53,236 nucleotides of DNA, taken from positions 1-53,236 of the forward strand of contig CACAAZ010000007.1 in assembly GCA_902530685.1 (NCBI GenBank), read 5' to 3'. The notes beneath the pieces are model-generated. The model had not been told where the DNA came from and did no database searches. It saw nothing but the letters and a program-made list of their open reading frames with translations. Each line of letters begins with the position of its first letter. Positions within the stretch are counted from its first letter, which is position 1. Position numbers and translations under genes: made by a program. This document shows positions 43,724-52,973 of the stretch, piece by piece. Origin of the DNA: an uncultured Alphaproteobacteria bacterium. Lineage in GTDB: Bacteria; Pseudomonadota; Alphaproteobacteria; HIMB59; GCA-002718135.

Positions 43724-44312
43724 AAATTATTGATATCTGACTGTTTTTTGTTTTGATTTTTAGCTGGGTTTCAACTTTATAAAACTTTTTACGAATTCTT
43801 GTAAGGTGTGTGTCGACTGAATTAGTTTCAATGGATGATTTTATATTCAATATTTTTTCTTTAATTTGCTCTTTTGTACAAGTCTTATTATTAATTAGAA
43901 AAATTAATATTTTGTTTTCAATTTCGGTTAAAGAACATTTTTTATTATTTTTTATATTTTGCATTTTCTGATTAAAAATTGAAAGGTCCCCAACTTCTAA
44001 TAAATTATTATTTAAAAAAATTTCTATGTTGTTTTTAAGCTGATAAGGAAATAAGGGTGGCTTTATGACTTTAATATTTTTTTTTAATTTATATAATTTT
44101 TTGTTATTTGATATTAATAAGTAATTTTTTTGAAGAGAATTGAAATTAATTTTAAGAGCATTTAGGGTATCCAAAATTATTCCTCCATCATCATTACTTC
44201 TATATTCAGAAAGCTGACTTAATGGTTTAAATATTAAAGTATGTTCTGGTAAAATTTGTTTAAAAAAATTACAATTTTTAAGACTAGAATAAATTACTAA
44301 TTTTTTTTTCAA
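43701..44312 (-). CDS. OmpR-like winged-helix protein with degenerate receiver-like N-terminus
   Basis: The C-terminal 75 residues read as an OmpR/PhoB effector domain: LTEIENKILIFLINNKTCTKEQIKEKILNIKSSIETNSVDTHLTRIRKKFYKVETQLKIKT. The N-terminal 115 residues have a receiver-like alternation (KLVIYSSLKNCNFFKQIL, GGIILDTLNAL, NYLLISNN, IKVIKPPLFPYQLKNNI). The acidic pair after strand 1 is missing, and only the aspartate in IILDTL could be a phosphate site. A phosphorylation-independent transcription factor is likely. It overlaps lolA tail to tail and its start overlaps the yggS stop by four bases. Confidence 0.62.
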   Translation of the reverse strand: MKKKLVIYSSLKNCNFFKQILPEHTLIFKPLSQLSEYRSNDDGGIILDTLNALKINFNSLQKNYLLISNNKKLYKLKKNIKVIKPPLFPYQLKNNIEIFLNNNLLEVGDLSIFNQKMQNIKNNKKCSLTEIENKILIFLINNKTCTKEQIKEKILNIKSSIETNSVDTHLTRIRKKFYKVETQLKIKTKNSQISIIFNSKDSG

Positions 44313-44947
44313 TTTCTTTTTCCAAAAAGTATAGTTCCTAGTCTTATATATGAAGGATTAAAAGGAACGGCTTCTAAATAATCTGAACTCATTCCAATAC
44401 TGATTTGTTTAAGATTATTTTTAAGAGCAAGATTTTTAAGTCTTTTAAAATGAATTTTTGCACTCTCATTAATTGGAGGAATACACATAAGTCCTATAAT
44501 ATTTAAAGACATATCATATCTACAAAACTTTAAAAACTCGGTTAAATATTTTGAATATACTCCACTTTTTGTTTTTTCTTCACCAGTATTGACTTGTACA
44601 AAAAATTTTTTATTTCGTATAACTTCAGAATATTTATAAAATTCTTTAGCTATTTTTTCACGATCAAGTGTGTGAAAGACATCAAATAAATTTGAGGCTA
44701 ATTTTACCTTATTTGATTGTAAAGGACCCGTTAAATGCAATTCTATTTCAGGGTGATTAATTTTTAAATTGCTGAACTTAGTTTTTGCTTCGATCACTCT
44801 ATTTTCCCCAAAAATCCTTACACCTCCCCTAATTGCTTCTGCAACGCTTTCTACTGGATGGTTCTTTGAAATTGCAATTATTTCGCAGTTTTTCGTCGTT
44901 TTATTTAATAATTCCTTTATTTCATTGAATTTTTTAATGTTGAACAT
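44309..44947 (-). CDS. YggS family pyridoxal-phosphate homeostasis protein
   Basis: This cytosolic PLP-binding protein (PROSC/YggS) keeps vitamin B6 pools balanced. The 212-residue TIM barrel has IIAISKNHPVESVAEAI with the PLP lysine, FGENRVIEAKTKF, HLTGPLQSNKVKLASNLFDVFHTLD, NIIGLMCIPP, and GMSSDYLEAV with the phosphate-binding region. It is slightly shorter than the usual 225-235. Divergent from the porin gene, it likely shares the 150-base region between them. Confidence 0.93.
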   Translation of the reverse strand: MFNIKKFNEIKELLNKTTKNCEIIAISKNHPVESVAEAIRGGVRIFGENRVIEAKTKFSNLKINHPEIELHLTGPLQSNKVKLASNLFDVFHTLDREKIAKEFYKYSEVIRNKKFFVQVNTGEEKTKSGVYSKYLTEFLKFCRYDMSLNIIGLMCIPPINESAKIHFKRLKNLALKNNLKQISIGMSSDYLEAVPFNPSYIRLGTILFGKRN

Positions 44948-45007
44948 GCTTATTTGTTGTAAAAAAACAACACTTCTTAAAATAATTTGTATATTTCTAT
45001 GCTTTTT

Positions 45008-45036
45008 TTGAAATTAATTCAATTTATTTATAAATA
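45008..45036 (+). promoter_or_regulatory. Putative porin promoter
   Basis: TTGAAA (45008-45013) and TAAATA (45031-45036) are spaced by 17 bases, with TATAAA overlapping at 45029. This would give a porin leader of about 55 bases that contains the palindrome at 45064-45081. Assigned by eye. Confidence 0.35.
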
Positions 45037-45063
45037 CTTCTCAATGTAAGTTTGTTCTTACAT

Positions 45064-45081
45064 TTAATGAATATTCATTAA
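45064..45081. promoter_or_regulatory. 18-bp perfect palindrome just upstream of the porin ribosome site
   Basis: TTAATGAATATTCATTAA is identical to its reverse complement. It ends 4 bases before AAAAGGAG (45086-45093) and 16 bases before the porin ATG. As DNA it could be a dimer-binding operator; as RNA, a hairpin beside the ribosome site. It is AT-rich, but an 18-base perfect palindrome at this exact place is unlikely to be chance. Confidence 0.5.
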
Positions 45082-45097
45082 CTCAAAAGGAGTAATT

Positions 45098-46147
45098 ATG
45101 AAAAAAGAACTATTAATGGGAACTGCTCTTGTTTCTACGCTAGGTGCTGCTTCAGTAGCTGAAGCTGTAACTGCAACAATGAGTGGTAACCACCAAACTG
45201 GTTTGAACTTTTCTTCACCTAACAGTGGATCAGATCAAACTTCACAAATAAATGACAACAACTTTACTGTATCATTATCAGAAACAACTGACGGTGGTAT
45301 GACTATTTCATCTAGTTTTATGCTTGTTAACGAAGCATCAAACGGTGGTGGTAATGGTGATGGTGACGCTGGATTTAGCTTAGCATTTACTGATGGATCT
45401 AAATTAGATTTAATAAATGCAGGTAACGCATCTGGTTCACACGATATTTCAATCCCTAGTTCTGCTGGTGCAGAGACTATTACTATTGCTGCTACTAACA
45501 ATGCACCAACTGGTTTAGACTTTACTACAGCTAGCACAGTATATGGTGTTGAATATCATACTGCAGCTGACTTTTTAGCAGAAGGTCTAAAAATGTCATT
45601 CTCAGCTTCAACTGATGATAATACAGCTTCAAACAGCACATATGGTATCGATAGCCATGTAGCTGTTGGTGGAACATATGTAACTTCATTAGGTGATTCA
45701 TCTGTAACAATTGGTTTTGGTTATTCAGCTTCTGATGGTGCTAAAAACGGTGCTCAGATGACAAATGACGAAGGTGGATATCATGTTGGTCTAAGTGCTG
45801 TAACTGGTGACTTAACTGTTGCTGTTGGTTTTGCTGATGGTGATAGTATTGAAAGCACTAACACAGCTCAAAACGACGGTGAATATACTGCTGCTGGTAT
45901 TAAGTATGTATCTGGAGATCTAACTTTCAATGTTGGGTTTGCAGCAGGTACATCAAAAGATAGTACAACTATTGGTACTGCTGGAACAACTGATGACTCA
46001 GAAGATACTGTTTCTGCAAGTGTTTCATATGCAGTTGCTTCTGGTGTAACAGCTATACTTGGTTATTCAGACAAAGACTCTGAAGACGAAGGTGTTGCAT
46101 CTTCTGATGGATCAGCTTGGTACATCGGTGCAAATATGTCATTTTAA
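45098..46147 (+). CDS. Outer-membrane porin
   Basis: This is a 349-residue secreted beta-barrel. It has a signal peptide (MKKELLMGTALVSTLGAASVAEA) and a barrel of alternating strands (TVSLSETTDGGMTISSSFML, VAVGGTYVTSLGDSSVTIGFGYSAS, DLTVAVGFADGD, DLTFNVGFAAGTS). The C-terminal strand ends in a terminal phenylalanine (YIGANMSF), the classic signal for BAM-mediated insertion. Gly, Ser, Thr, Asp and Ala dominate and lysine is rare, very different from the Lys/Asn-rich neighbours. The GC content is also higher, as expected for a very highly expressed exported protein. Ribosome site AAAAGGAG is strong, and the gene has its own terminator. Confidence 0.9.
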   Translation: MKKELLMGTALVSTLGAASVAEAVTATMSGNHQTGLNFSSPNSGSDQTSQINDNNFTVSLSETTDGGMTISSSFMLVNEASNGGGNGDGDAGFSLAFTDGSKLDLINAGNASGSHDISIPSSAGAETITIAATNNAPTGLDFTTASTVYGVEYHTAADFLAEGLKMSFSASTDDNTASNSTYGIDSHVAVGGTYVTSLGDSSVTIGFGYSASDGAKNGAQMTNDEGGYHVGLSAVTGDLTVAVGFADGDSIESTNTAQNDGEYTAAGIKYVSGDLTFNVGFAAGTSKDSTTIGTAGTTDDSEDTVSASVSYAVASGVTAILGYSDKDSEDEGVASSDGSAWYIGANMSF

Positions 46148-46170
46148 TTAAATCATTTTTTATGATTAGA

Positions 46171-46198
46171 AGGCACTATTTTATAGTGCCTTTTTTTT
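46171..46198 (+). terminator. Rho-independent terminator of the porin gene
   Basis: AGGCACTAT-TTT-ATAGTGCCT followed by a run of T. The perfect 9-bp stem with a 3-base loop is a strong terminator. Confidence 0.92.
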
Positions 46199-46238
46199 AT
46201 GTTTTACAATTAGGTTTCCATAGAATAATTATGATCAA

Positions 46239-46850
46239 ATGTTTATAATCAGAACAATTTTTATTTTATTTACCTTTGCTATTTTAACATCTTGTAATAG
46301 CGGAAGGTCTGATGAGGAAATGGAAGAGCTTTGGTCAAAAGCTCAGACAACTGGTGAAATTATAAACAGGTCTGGTACACCAATGAATTCTGCACTTAAT
46401 AAAGAAGGGGCACTAAGAGATGCTAGGACGCGATTACAGACAGGCGGAGGTTTGTTTGGAAAACAAGGTATAAATGTTGCAGGTATTTTGGATCAAAGCC
46501 GAGGTCAAAATAATAATAATATAAGTGGTATCGGTATGACAATTAATATTTACCTATGGCAAGGATCATTAGAGACAATAAGCTTTATGCCGCTTAGCTC
46601 TGCAGACCCTATAGGTGGTACGATTATAACTGATTGGTATTCGTTAGAAAGTAAAGAAAATGAAAGGTGTAAATTAAATATATTTATTACAGGTTCAGAA
46701 TTAAAAACTCAGAACCTAAGAGTGGCATCATTCTGCCAATACTATGAAGATGGAAAGTGGATAAATTCAGATGTTGAATCCGAAAATAATACCAAGATAG
46801 AAAATGCTATTCTAAATAAAGCCAAAAAATTAAAGTTACAATCAAGTTAA
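46239..46850 (+). CDS. DUF3576 family lipoprotein
   Basis: This is a 203-residue predicted lipoprotein: signal sequence ending in the lipobox LTSC (Cys about residue 19). A serine/glycine-rich linker follows, then the DUF3576 core INIYLWQGSLETISFMPLSSADPIGGTIITDWYS. The function is unknown. In alphaproteobacteria this gene precedes leuS and lptE, suggesting an envelope role. There are three bases between its stop and the GTG of leuS. Its presence behind the porin terminator marks the start of the leuS operon. Confidence 0.88.
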   Translation: MFIIRTIFILFTFAILTSCNSGRSDEEMEELWSKAQTTGEIINRSGTPMNSALNKEGALRDARTRLQTGGGLFGKQGINVAGILDQSRGQNNNNISGIGMTINIYLWQGSLETISFMPLSSADPIGGTIITDWYSLESKENERCKLNIFITGSELKTQNLRVASFCQYYEDGKWINSDVESENNTKIENAILNKAKKLKLQSS

Positions 46851-46853
46851 AAA

Positions 46854-49367
46854 GTGTCTTCTAGATACAATCATAAAATAATCGAAAAAAAATGGCAAAG
46901 GGTTTGGTATGAAAAAAAAATATTTTCTACAATAAAAGATATTAAGAAAAAGAAATATTATGTTTTAGAAATGTTTCCTTATCCATCTGGAAAAATTCAT
47001 ATGGGCCACGTTAGGAACTATACTTTAGGAGACGTAATAGCAAGATATAAAAGAATGAGAGGTTATAATGTATTACATCCTATGGGTTGGGATGCATTTG
47101 GACTGCCAGCAGAGAATGCAGCAATTACAGAAAAAAAACATCCTGAAGAATGGACTTATAAAAATATAAAAGTCATGAAAGACCAACTAATGCAAATGGG
47201 TTTGTCTTTAGATTGGGATAGAGAAATAGCTACATGTCACCCAGAATATTATAAACATGAACAAAAGTTTTTTATTGATATGTATAAAGCTGGATTAGCT
47301 TATAAAAAAGAATCAGAAGTTAATTGGGACCCTGTAGATAAAACAGTTCTTGCAAACGAACAGGTAATTGATGGAAAAGGCTGGAGATCTGGTGCGGTTG
47401 TTGAAAAAAAGAAATTATCTCAATGGTTTCTTAAAATAAGCAAATATTCTGAAGAGCTTCTTAGAGATCTAGAAAAATTAAGTGATTGGCCTAACAAGGT
47501 CAAAGTCATGCAGTCTAATTGGATAGGTAAGTCAGTAGGAGCAGAAATTGAATTTCTTTTAACTAATAAAACAGGAAAAATAAAAGTTTTTACAACAAGA
47601 CCAGACACAATTTATGGTGCAACTTTTTTGGCACTATCAATAGATCACCCACTATCAGTTCAAATATCTAAAAATAATCTAATGGCCAAAAAATTTATTG
47701 ATAAATGCAAAGATGTAAGTTCTGATAAAGCAAAACTTGGCTTTAAAACTGAATTATTTGTAAATCATCCATTTGTTAAGAATAGAGAAATCCCTGTTTT
47801 TATAGCAAATTTTGTACTTACTGAATATGGATTAGGATCAATATTTGGATGTCCGGCCCATGATCAAAGAGATTTAGATTTTGCAAAAAAATACGGAATT
47901 GAAGTAATACCAGTTGTTAAGCCTAATAATATTCAGGATGCTGACTTTAAAGTAGAAGATACAGCATATACAGATGAGGGAGAGGTAATTAATTCTGATT
48001 TTCTTAACGGTCTCTCAACTAAAGAGGCAAAGAACAAAATAATAGAGGTATTAGAAAAAGAAAATATTGGGTTAAAAAAAACTAATTATAAACTTAGGGA
48101 CTGGGGTATTTCAAGACAGCGTTTTTGGGGGTGTCCGATACCTATAATTTATCGGGAAGATGGGGTAGTTAAGGCTGTTGATGAAAAAGAGTTGCCAGTT
48201 AAACTACCTGAGATAAAAAAATTTGATGAATCATCAAGTGCTTTAAAAAATATTAATGGCTGGGTTGAGACAAAATGTACGGAAACTGGAATGAAGGCTT
48301 ACAGAGAAACTGATACATTTGATACTTTTTTTGAATCATCTTGGTATTATTTTCGATATTGTAATGCAAGATTAGACAGACCTTTTGATAATGATGATAT
48401 TAAATATTGGTTACCAGTTGATCAATATATTGGTGGAATTGAGCATGCAATTCTTCATTTATTATATTCAAGATTTTTTACAAAAGTATTAAGAGATCTT
48501 GATTATTTTGATCTTGATGAGCCATTTACTGGGCTGTTCACTCAGGGCATGGTTACACACCAAACTTTTAAAAATATTAAAAAAGAGTGGATTGAGCCAG
48601 CAGAAGTTAAACAGATAAAAGATAAGTATTATGATGGAAATAATGAAGAGGTAATTGTCGGCAAAACAGAAAAAATGAGTAAATCAAAGAAAAATGTTGT
48701 TGATCCAAACGATATAATTGACCTTTATGGTGCAGATACAGCAAGATGGTTTATGTTGTCTGATAGCCCGCCTGAAAGAGATCTACAATGGACTGAAAAT
48801 GGGATTGTCTCATCTTTTAAATTTGTAAATAGAATATGGAGTTTATTAGAAATATATGAAAATTACTCAGTAAATTCTATGCCTAATTCTGAAATAGTTA
48901 ATAAACTTAAAATAAAAATTAATGATGTTTCTAAATATATTGAAGATTTTCAATTTAATAAAAGTGTTGCCAAAATATATGAATATGTAAACTTACTAAG
49001 CGATGTAATAAAAAATAAAAAAATTAATAACAATGAGCTTAAATGGTCTTTAGAAAAACTTTCTATTATTTTACAACCATTCCTTCCCCACCTAAGTGAA
49101 GAGATGTGGTTAAATTTAAAAAAAGAAGATTTGTGCATAAATCAAGATTGGCCTGTGGAGAAAACTGAGAATATTGAAACAAAAGTAAATATTGCTGTTC
49201 AAATAAATGGTAAAACAAGAGGTGTTCTTGAAATTGAAAAAGATATAGAAAAAGAAAAGGTCATCATAATGGTTAAAAATAACATTAGATTAAATAAGTA
49301 TTTAAAAAATGAAAAAATATTAAAAGAAATATACGTGTCTAATAAAATAATTAACTTTGTCCTTTAA
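46854..49367 (+). CDS. leuS: Leucyl-tRNA synthetase
   Basis: LeuS charges tRNA-Leu. The class I signatures are HMGHVRNY (HIGH-type, about residue 48) and KMSKSKKN (about 607). The CP1 editing domain has [12 protein letters not shown] (about 247) and [19 protein letters not shown]. The Rossmann segment [14 protein letters not shown] and the anticodon-binding and C-terminal domains ([11 protein letters not shown]) are complete. At 837 residues it is slightly below the usual 860. The start is GTG (46854), which gives [17 protein letters not shown], a normal N-terminus. It overlaps the lptE ATG by one base (TAATG). Confidence 0.98.
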   Translation: MSSRYNHKIIEKKWQRVWYEKKIFSTIKDIKKKKYYVLEMFPYPSGKIHMGHVRNYTLGDVIARYKRMRGYNVLHPMGWDAFGLPAENAAITEKKHPEEWTYKNIKVMKDQLMQMGLSLDWDREIATCHPEYYKHEQKFFIDMYKAGLAYKKESEVNWDPVDKTVLANEQVIDGKGWRSGAVVEKKKLSQWFLKISKYSEELLRDLEKLSDWPNKVKVMQSNWIGKSVGAEIEFLLTNKTGKIKVFTTRPDTIYGATFLALSIDHPLSVQISKNNLMAKKFIDKCKDVSSDKAKLGFKTELFVNHPFVKNREIPVFIANFVLTEYGLGSIFGCPAHDQRDLDFAKKYGIEVIPVVKPNNIQDADFKVEDTAYTDEGEVINSDFLNGLSTKEAKNKIIEVLEKENIGLKKTNYKLRDWGISRQRFWGCPIPIIYREDGVVKAVDEKELPVKLPEIKKFDESSSALKNINGWVETKCTETGMKAYRETDTFDTFFESSWYYFRYCNARLDRPFDNDDIKYWLPVDQYIGGIEHAILHLLYSRFFTKVLRDLDYFDLDEPFTGLFTQGMVTHQTFKNIKKEWIEPAEVKQIKDKYYDGNNEEVIVGKTEKMSKSKKNVVDPNDIIDLYGADTARWFMLSDSPPERDLQWTENGIVSSFKFVNRIWSLLEIYENYSVNSMPNSEIVNKLKIKINDVSKYIEDFQFNKSVAKIYEYVNLLSDVIKNKKINNNELKWSLEKLSIILQPFLPHLSEEMWLNLKKEDLCINQDWPVEKTENIETKVNIAVQINGKTRGVLEIEKDIEKEKVIIMVKNNIRLNKYLKNEKILKEIYVSNKIINFVL

Positions 49368-49852
49368 TGTATATTAAAATCATACCTTTGTTTTTACTTT
49401 TAATTTCATGTGGTAGAATAGAATATGTCTATAAAGACAAAATAAATTCAAAAAATGAATTGTATGGTAAAACAACAATATTGTTGTCTGGTGTAGATAT
49501 TCCGTTTTTTTTTAGTAAAACAATAAAATATTTTGGAGAAGATAATAAAAAAATATATTTGCTAAAAATAAATACCAGAGAAGAAAAAATTAAACGATCT
49601 GTGCAATCAAACCAAGCTGTTTCAAAGCTCGATTACAAATTATTTTTTGTATACGAGCTGTTTTCTGTTGAAAAAAAATGTTTAATTAATAGGAAAGAAA
49701 TTATGTCTAGGTTTACATTTGAACCACAGGCTGCGGGTTATAACTTTGGATCAGATGAATCTTTAAATATTTTGTATGAAACAGCTGCTAATGACAGCCT
49801 TCAACAGTTTGAACTTTATTTGTCAAATATTGATATAGATTCCTGTCAATGA
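49367..49852 (+). CDS. lptE: LPS-assembly lipoprotein LptE-like
   Basis: LptE plugs and supports the LptD barrel that places lipopolysaccharide in the outer leaflet. The protein has a short lipoprotein signal ([15 protein letters not shown], Cys at 15). A 146-residue body follows with YKLFFVYELFSVEKKCLINRKEIMSRFTFEPQAAGYNFGSDESL, resembling the LptE beta-sheet region (Y.l.v......y........ .Y.......A). Sequence similarity is weak, so the call relies on the leuS-lptE-holA order. It overlaps both neighbours. Confidence 0.8.
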   Translation: MYIKIIPLFLLLISCGRIEYVYKDKINSKNELYGKTTILLSGVDIPFFFSKTIKYFGEDNKKIYLLKINTREEKIKRSVQSNQAVSKLDYKLFFVYELFSVEKKCLINRKEIMSRFTFEPQAAGYNFGSDESLNILYETAANDSLQQFELYLSNIDIDSCQ

Positions 49853-50787
49853 AAATTGACCCTATAAGTGTTTTATTAAATAGTGATTTTAAAAAAGATA
49901 CAAATGTTTTTCTTATATCTGGGAATGAGAAAACATTTATTGAAAAAATAAAAGACTTTTTAATTGAAACTTTTAGAACTGATAACTCAATAGAGGTGAT
50001 TAGAATCGAAAACGTTAAATCTGTCGATGAAAATGTAGAGCTTTTTTCTAACAAAAGATTGTTTGTTATTAATAGGATTGATGGTTTAAATGTTGAATAT
50101 TTAGAATTATTATTAGAAAAAGATGATTATTTTATATTTGTTGCAGAAAATTCAACAAAAAATAATTCTATCAAAAGGTTGTTTATAAACCAAAAAAATT
50201 GTTCACTAGTTGAATGTTATGAACTAGACAAAACTGCAAAGACTAAAATATTAAATAAATTTCTAAATGATAATAATATAAAATTAGACAAGAATTTGTT
50301 TTGGTATTTGGTAGAGGTATTAGATAATAAATACGGTTTGTTAGAAAAAGAGTTACATAAAATTAGAGAAATTGACGCCAAAGACATTAGCTACCAAAAT
50401 TTAAATAAGTTGATTTCAAAAAATGTGTCTCTAGATGATAAAATTTTCTTTAAGCTGTTAGAGAAAAATGAACTTATAATAAATAGCTATAATGAAAAAA
50501 TAACAAATCATACTGAGGTTAACAACATGTTTTTTTCAATTAAACAATTTATTAACCTAATAATTACATCTGATAATGAAGATGATTTTCAAAAAAATAT
50601 TCCAAGGTATTTGTTTCGTGAAAAGAAGATTTTTTTGAATATGTTCAAAAAAATTACATCAGAAAAGAAGAGGCTTTTAATTAATTTAATGTTTAAGACA
50701 GAAGGATTAATAAGAAAAAATAATAATTTTTCTACAGTTTTAGGCCTAAGGTTTTTACTAAATTTAAGAAAAATTTTTATTTCTTAA
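49849..50787 (+). CDS. holA: DNA polymerase III delta subunit HolA
   Basis: HolA opens the beta sliding clamp within the clamp loader. The 312-residue protein has the delta N-terminal fold (NVFLISGNEKTFIEKIKDFLIETF) and the clamp-binding stretch ELFSNKRLFVINRIDGL. LFWYLVEVLDNKYGLLEKELHKIR and the C-terminal collar follow. It is somewhat shorter than E. coli HolA (343). The ATG overlaps the lptE stop (ATGA). Its 3' end overlaps the convergent parB by 11 bases. Confidence 0.87.
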   Translation: MKIDPISVLLNSDFKKDTNVFLISGNEKTFIEKIKDFLIETFRTDNSIEVIRIENVKSVDENVELFSNKRLFVINRIDGLNVEYLELLLEKDDYFIFVAENSTKNNSIKRLFINQKNCSLVECYELDKTAKTKILNKFLNDNNIKLDKNLFWYLVEVLDNKYGLLEKELHKIREIDAKDISYQNLNKLISKNVSLDDKIFFKLLEKNELIINSYNEKITNHTEVNNMFFSIKQFINLIITSDNEDDFQKNIPRYLFREKKIFLNMFKKITSEKKRLLINLMFKTEGLIRKNNNFSTVLGLRFLLNLRKIFIS

Positions 50788-51604
50788 GTCGTTTCATAAT
50801 GTCGTCTAATTGGTTTAGATCACTATAATACAATGTTAAGGATCCGGATGAGCCATTTTCATTAAATTGAATTGATGTTTTTAAACCAATTTTATTAGAT
50901 AATTCTTTTTCTAAGTCTAAAATATTTGCGTCTTTTGTGTTGTTAATTTTTTTTGATTTTTTAAATTGTGATGTTATTTTTTCAACCTGTCTAACGCTGA
51001 GGTTTTTTTTAACTATCTCTTTTGCTTTCTGGTAGGCATCAGGCACACCTATTAACGCCCTTGCATGCCCCATAGTGATCTCACCATTTATTAACATATC
51101 CTGTATGCCTTCCTCCAACTCCAAAAGTCTTAACATATTTGAAACATGGCTTGCACTTTTGCCCACTATTTTAGCCAGATTTTCATTGGTTATGTTTTTG
51201 ATTTGAATTAAATTTTTATAAGCATTTGCTTCTTCAATAATATTTAAATCTTCTCTTTGAATGTTTTCAATTAGGGCTGCTTCTAAAACCTTTGTCTGAT
51301 CAAAGTCTCTTACAATACACTCAACTTCATGCAAGCCTGCTATTTGAGATGCTCGCCAACGTCTTTCTCCTGCTATAATTTCAAATTGTTTATCTTCAGT
51401 AACCCTAACAATTAATGGTTGAATTAAGCCTTGATTTTTTATGGATGACGCAAGTTCATTAAGTTCTGAATCATTAAATTTTTTTCTAGGCTGTAATGGA
51501 TTTGGAATAATTTGAGAAATGTTAATTTTTTTTACACCTAATTCAGAAGAGTTTGTTGATAAAAGAGCGCCCAGCCCCATTCCTAATTTTTTTTCTTTAT
51601 TCAT
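50777..51604 (-). CDS. parB: Chromosome partitioning protein ParB
   Basis: ParB binds parS sites near the origin, spreads as a CTP-dependent clamp and is moved by ParA. Motifs present are GMGLGALLS at the start, PNPLQPRKKF, LIQPLIVR, GERRWRASQIAGLHEVECIV (the CTP-binding GERR region, about residue 75), and ALIENIQREDLNIIEEA. The helix-turn-helix NLAKIVGKSASHVSNMLRLL and GHARALIGV follow. Length 275 is typical. Its start overlaps the parA stop by 8 bases. Confidence 0.97.
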   Translation of the reverse strand: MNKEKKLGMGLGALLSTNSSELGVKKINISQIIPNPLQPRKKFNDSELNELASSIKNQGLIQPLIVRVTEDKQFEIIAGERRWRASQIAGLHEVECIVRDFDQTKVLEAALIENIQREDLNIIEEANAYKNLIQIKNITNENLAKIVGKSASHVSNMLRLLELEEGIQDMLINGEITMGHARALIGVPDAYQKAKEIVKKNLSVRQVEKITSQFKKSKKINNTKDANILDLEKELSNKIGLKTSIQFNENGSSGSLTLYYSDLNQLDDIMKRLKK

Positions 51605-52370
51605 TATTTTTATTTTGGTTTAAAATTACTTCTTTTGCAAGCTCAATATATGCTAAAGATCCCGCCGATTGTGTATCGTATACAAGGGCTGGTTTGCCGT
51701 GACTAGGAGCCTCTGATATTTTAACATTTCTTGGTATAGTTGTTTTGTAAACTTGATCACCAAAATGTTGTCTTACATCGTTTTCAACTAATGAACTTAG
51801 TGAATTTCTTTTATCAATCATTGTAAGTAATATTCCTTCAATTTTAAGATTATTATTAAAATTTTGTTGAATAAGACTGATTGTTTCCATTAACGCAGAA
51901 AGTCCTTCTAATGCAAAGAATTCAGATTGAAGTGGAATAATTGTAGTGTTTGAAGCAACTAAAGAATTAATTGTTAACAAACCAAGAGCTGGTGGGCAGT
52001 CTATAAAAATAAAATCGAAATGATTAATTTCATCAAAAATTGATTTAAATACAAACTCCCTGTTTTCAAAATTTGTCAACTCTACCTCAGCCGCAGCTAG
52101 ATCTGTATTTGCTCCAATTATTTTTAGACCAGGTATTAATGTTTCTTTTATTCCTTCTGTAAGAAGCTTCTTTTCATGAATCATTTCATAAATCGACGGA
52201 TTTCTATCGTTGTGGGTTAGCCCAAGTCCCGTGCTAGCATTACCTTGGGGGTCAGCATCAACAATTAAAACGTTTTTTTTCACTGCAGCTAATGAAGTTG
52301 CTAAATTTATTGTGGTTGTGGTTTTACCAACACCACCCTTTTGATTTGAAATAGAAATGATTTTTTTCAC
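51597..52370 (-). CDS. parA: Chromosome partitioning ATPase ParA
   Basis: This Walker-type ATPase drives origin segregation with ParB. The deviant Walker A is ISNQKGGVGKTTTTINLATSLA (about residues 6-27) with the signature lysine, then LIVDADPQGNASTGLG, and Walker B DFIFIDCPPALGLLTINSL. There is no N-terminal DNA-binding extension, as in the chromosomal Soj class. Length 257 fits. It overlaps rsmG upstream by four bases. Confidence 0.97.
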   Translation of the reverse strand: MKKIISISNQKGGVGKTTTTINLATSLAAVKKNVLIVDADPQGNASTGLGLTHNDRNPSIYEMIHEKKLLTEGIKETLIPGLKIIGANTDLAAAEVELTNFENREFVFKSIFDEINHFDFIFIDCPPALGLLTINSLVASNTTIIPLQSEFFALEGLSALMETISLIQQNFNNNLKIEGILLTMIDKRNSLSSLVENDVRQHFGDQVYKTTIPRNVKISEAPSHGKPALVYDTQSAGSLAYIELAKEVILNQNKNNE

Positions 52371-52972
52371 AGTTTTTTGTATTTGTTTATTTTTAACACA
52401 TACCCACCCCCTTCACTTTGACTTGGATAAAGATCGTATTCAAAGTTAAAGGATTTTTTTGCATGATGTATTTCTTTCTTAACACTTCTTCCTTTTAGAA
52501 AAAGTAGTGATGTATTTTTTTTAGTAAAAAACCGTGAATAATCTAATAATTTTGCTAATGGAGCAAAGGCTCGACAGATAATAAAGTCAAATTTTTGATT
52601 TTTTATTTTTTCAACCCTTGTACAAATAGTTTTTATTTCTAAATTATGCTCATGTGCAAATTCTTTGATAAAGTTTATTTTTTTCATCTTTGAGTCAATC
52701 AGTAATATATTTGAATGCCCAAAAATATGTAAGATAACCCCTGGTAACCCAGCACCAGTACCAAGGTCTATTATTGATGCATTTTTTTTAAAAATAAATT
52801 CGGCCAATTGTAATGAATCATTAATATGTCTATCCCAAGCAATATCAATTGTGGAGGGCCCTACCAAATTATGTACTTGGTTGCTTTTTGTTAACTTTAG
52901 TATGTAGCAATCGATTAAATCAATTTGCTTTCTGTTAAGATTGTATTTTTTTATTACAGTGCCTTTATCCAA
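52367..52972 (-). CDS. rsmG: 16S rRNA m7G527 methyltransferase RsmG
   Basis: RsmG (GidB) methylates G527 of 16S rRNA. The SAM-binding IIDLGTGAGLPGVILHIFGH is near residue 68, followed by LLIDSKMKKINFIKEF and FDFIICRAFAPLAKLLDYS. Length 201 is usual. The only credible start is a TTG one base after the mnmG stop (TAA-T-TTG), because no Met, Val or other usable start occurs in the next 40 codons that would keep the N-terminal helix. It lies in the order mnmG-rsmG-parA-parB. Confidence 0.93.
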   Translation of the reverse strand: MDKGTVIKKYNLNRKQIDLIDCYILKLTKSNQVHNLVGPSTIDIAWDRHINDSLQLAEFIFKKNASIIDLGTGAGLPGVILHIFGHSNILLIDSKMKKINFIKEFAHEHNLEIKTICTRVEKIKNQKFDFIICRAFAPLAKLLDYSRFFTKKNTSLLFLKGRSVKKEIHHAKKSFNFEYDLYPSQSEGGGYVLKINKYKKL

Positions 52973-52973
52973 A

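Noticed and set aside
44769-45011. 80-residue hydrophobic ORF opposite the 5' part of yggS
   Set aside because: It lies mostly antisense to a clear YggS coding sequence, has no family pattern and has no ribosome site.
52665-52907. 80-residue plus-strand ORF opposite rsmG
   Set aside because: It is antisense to a well-conserved methyltransferase gene; its composition mirrors the real frame.
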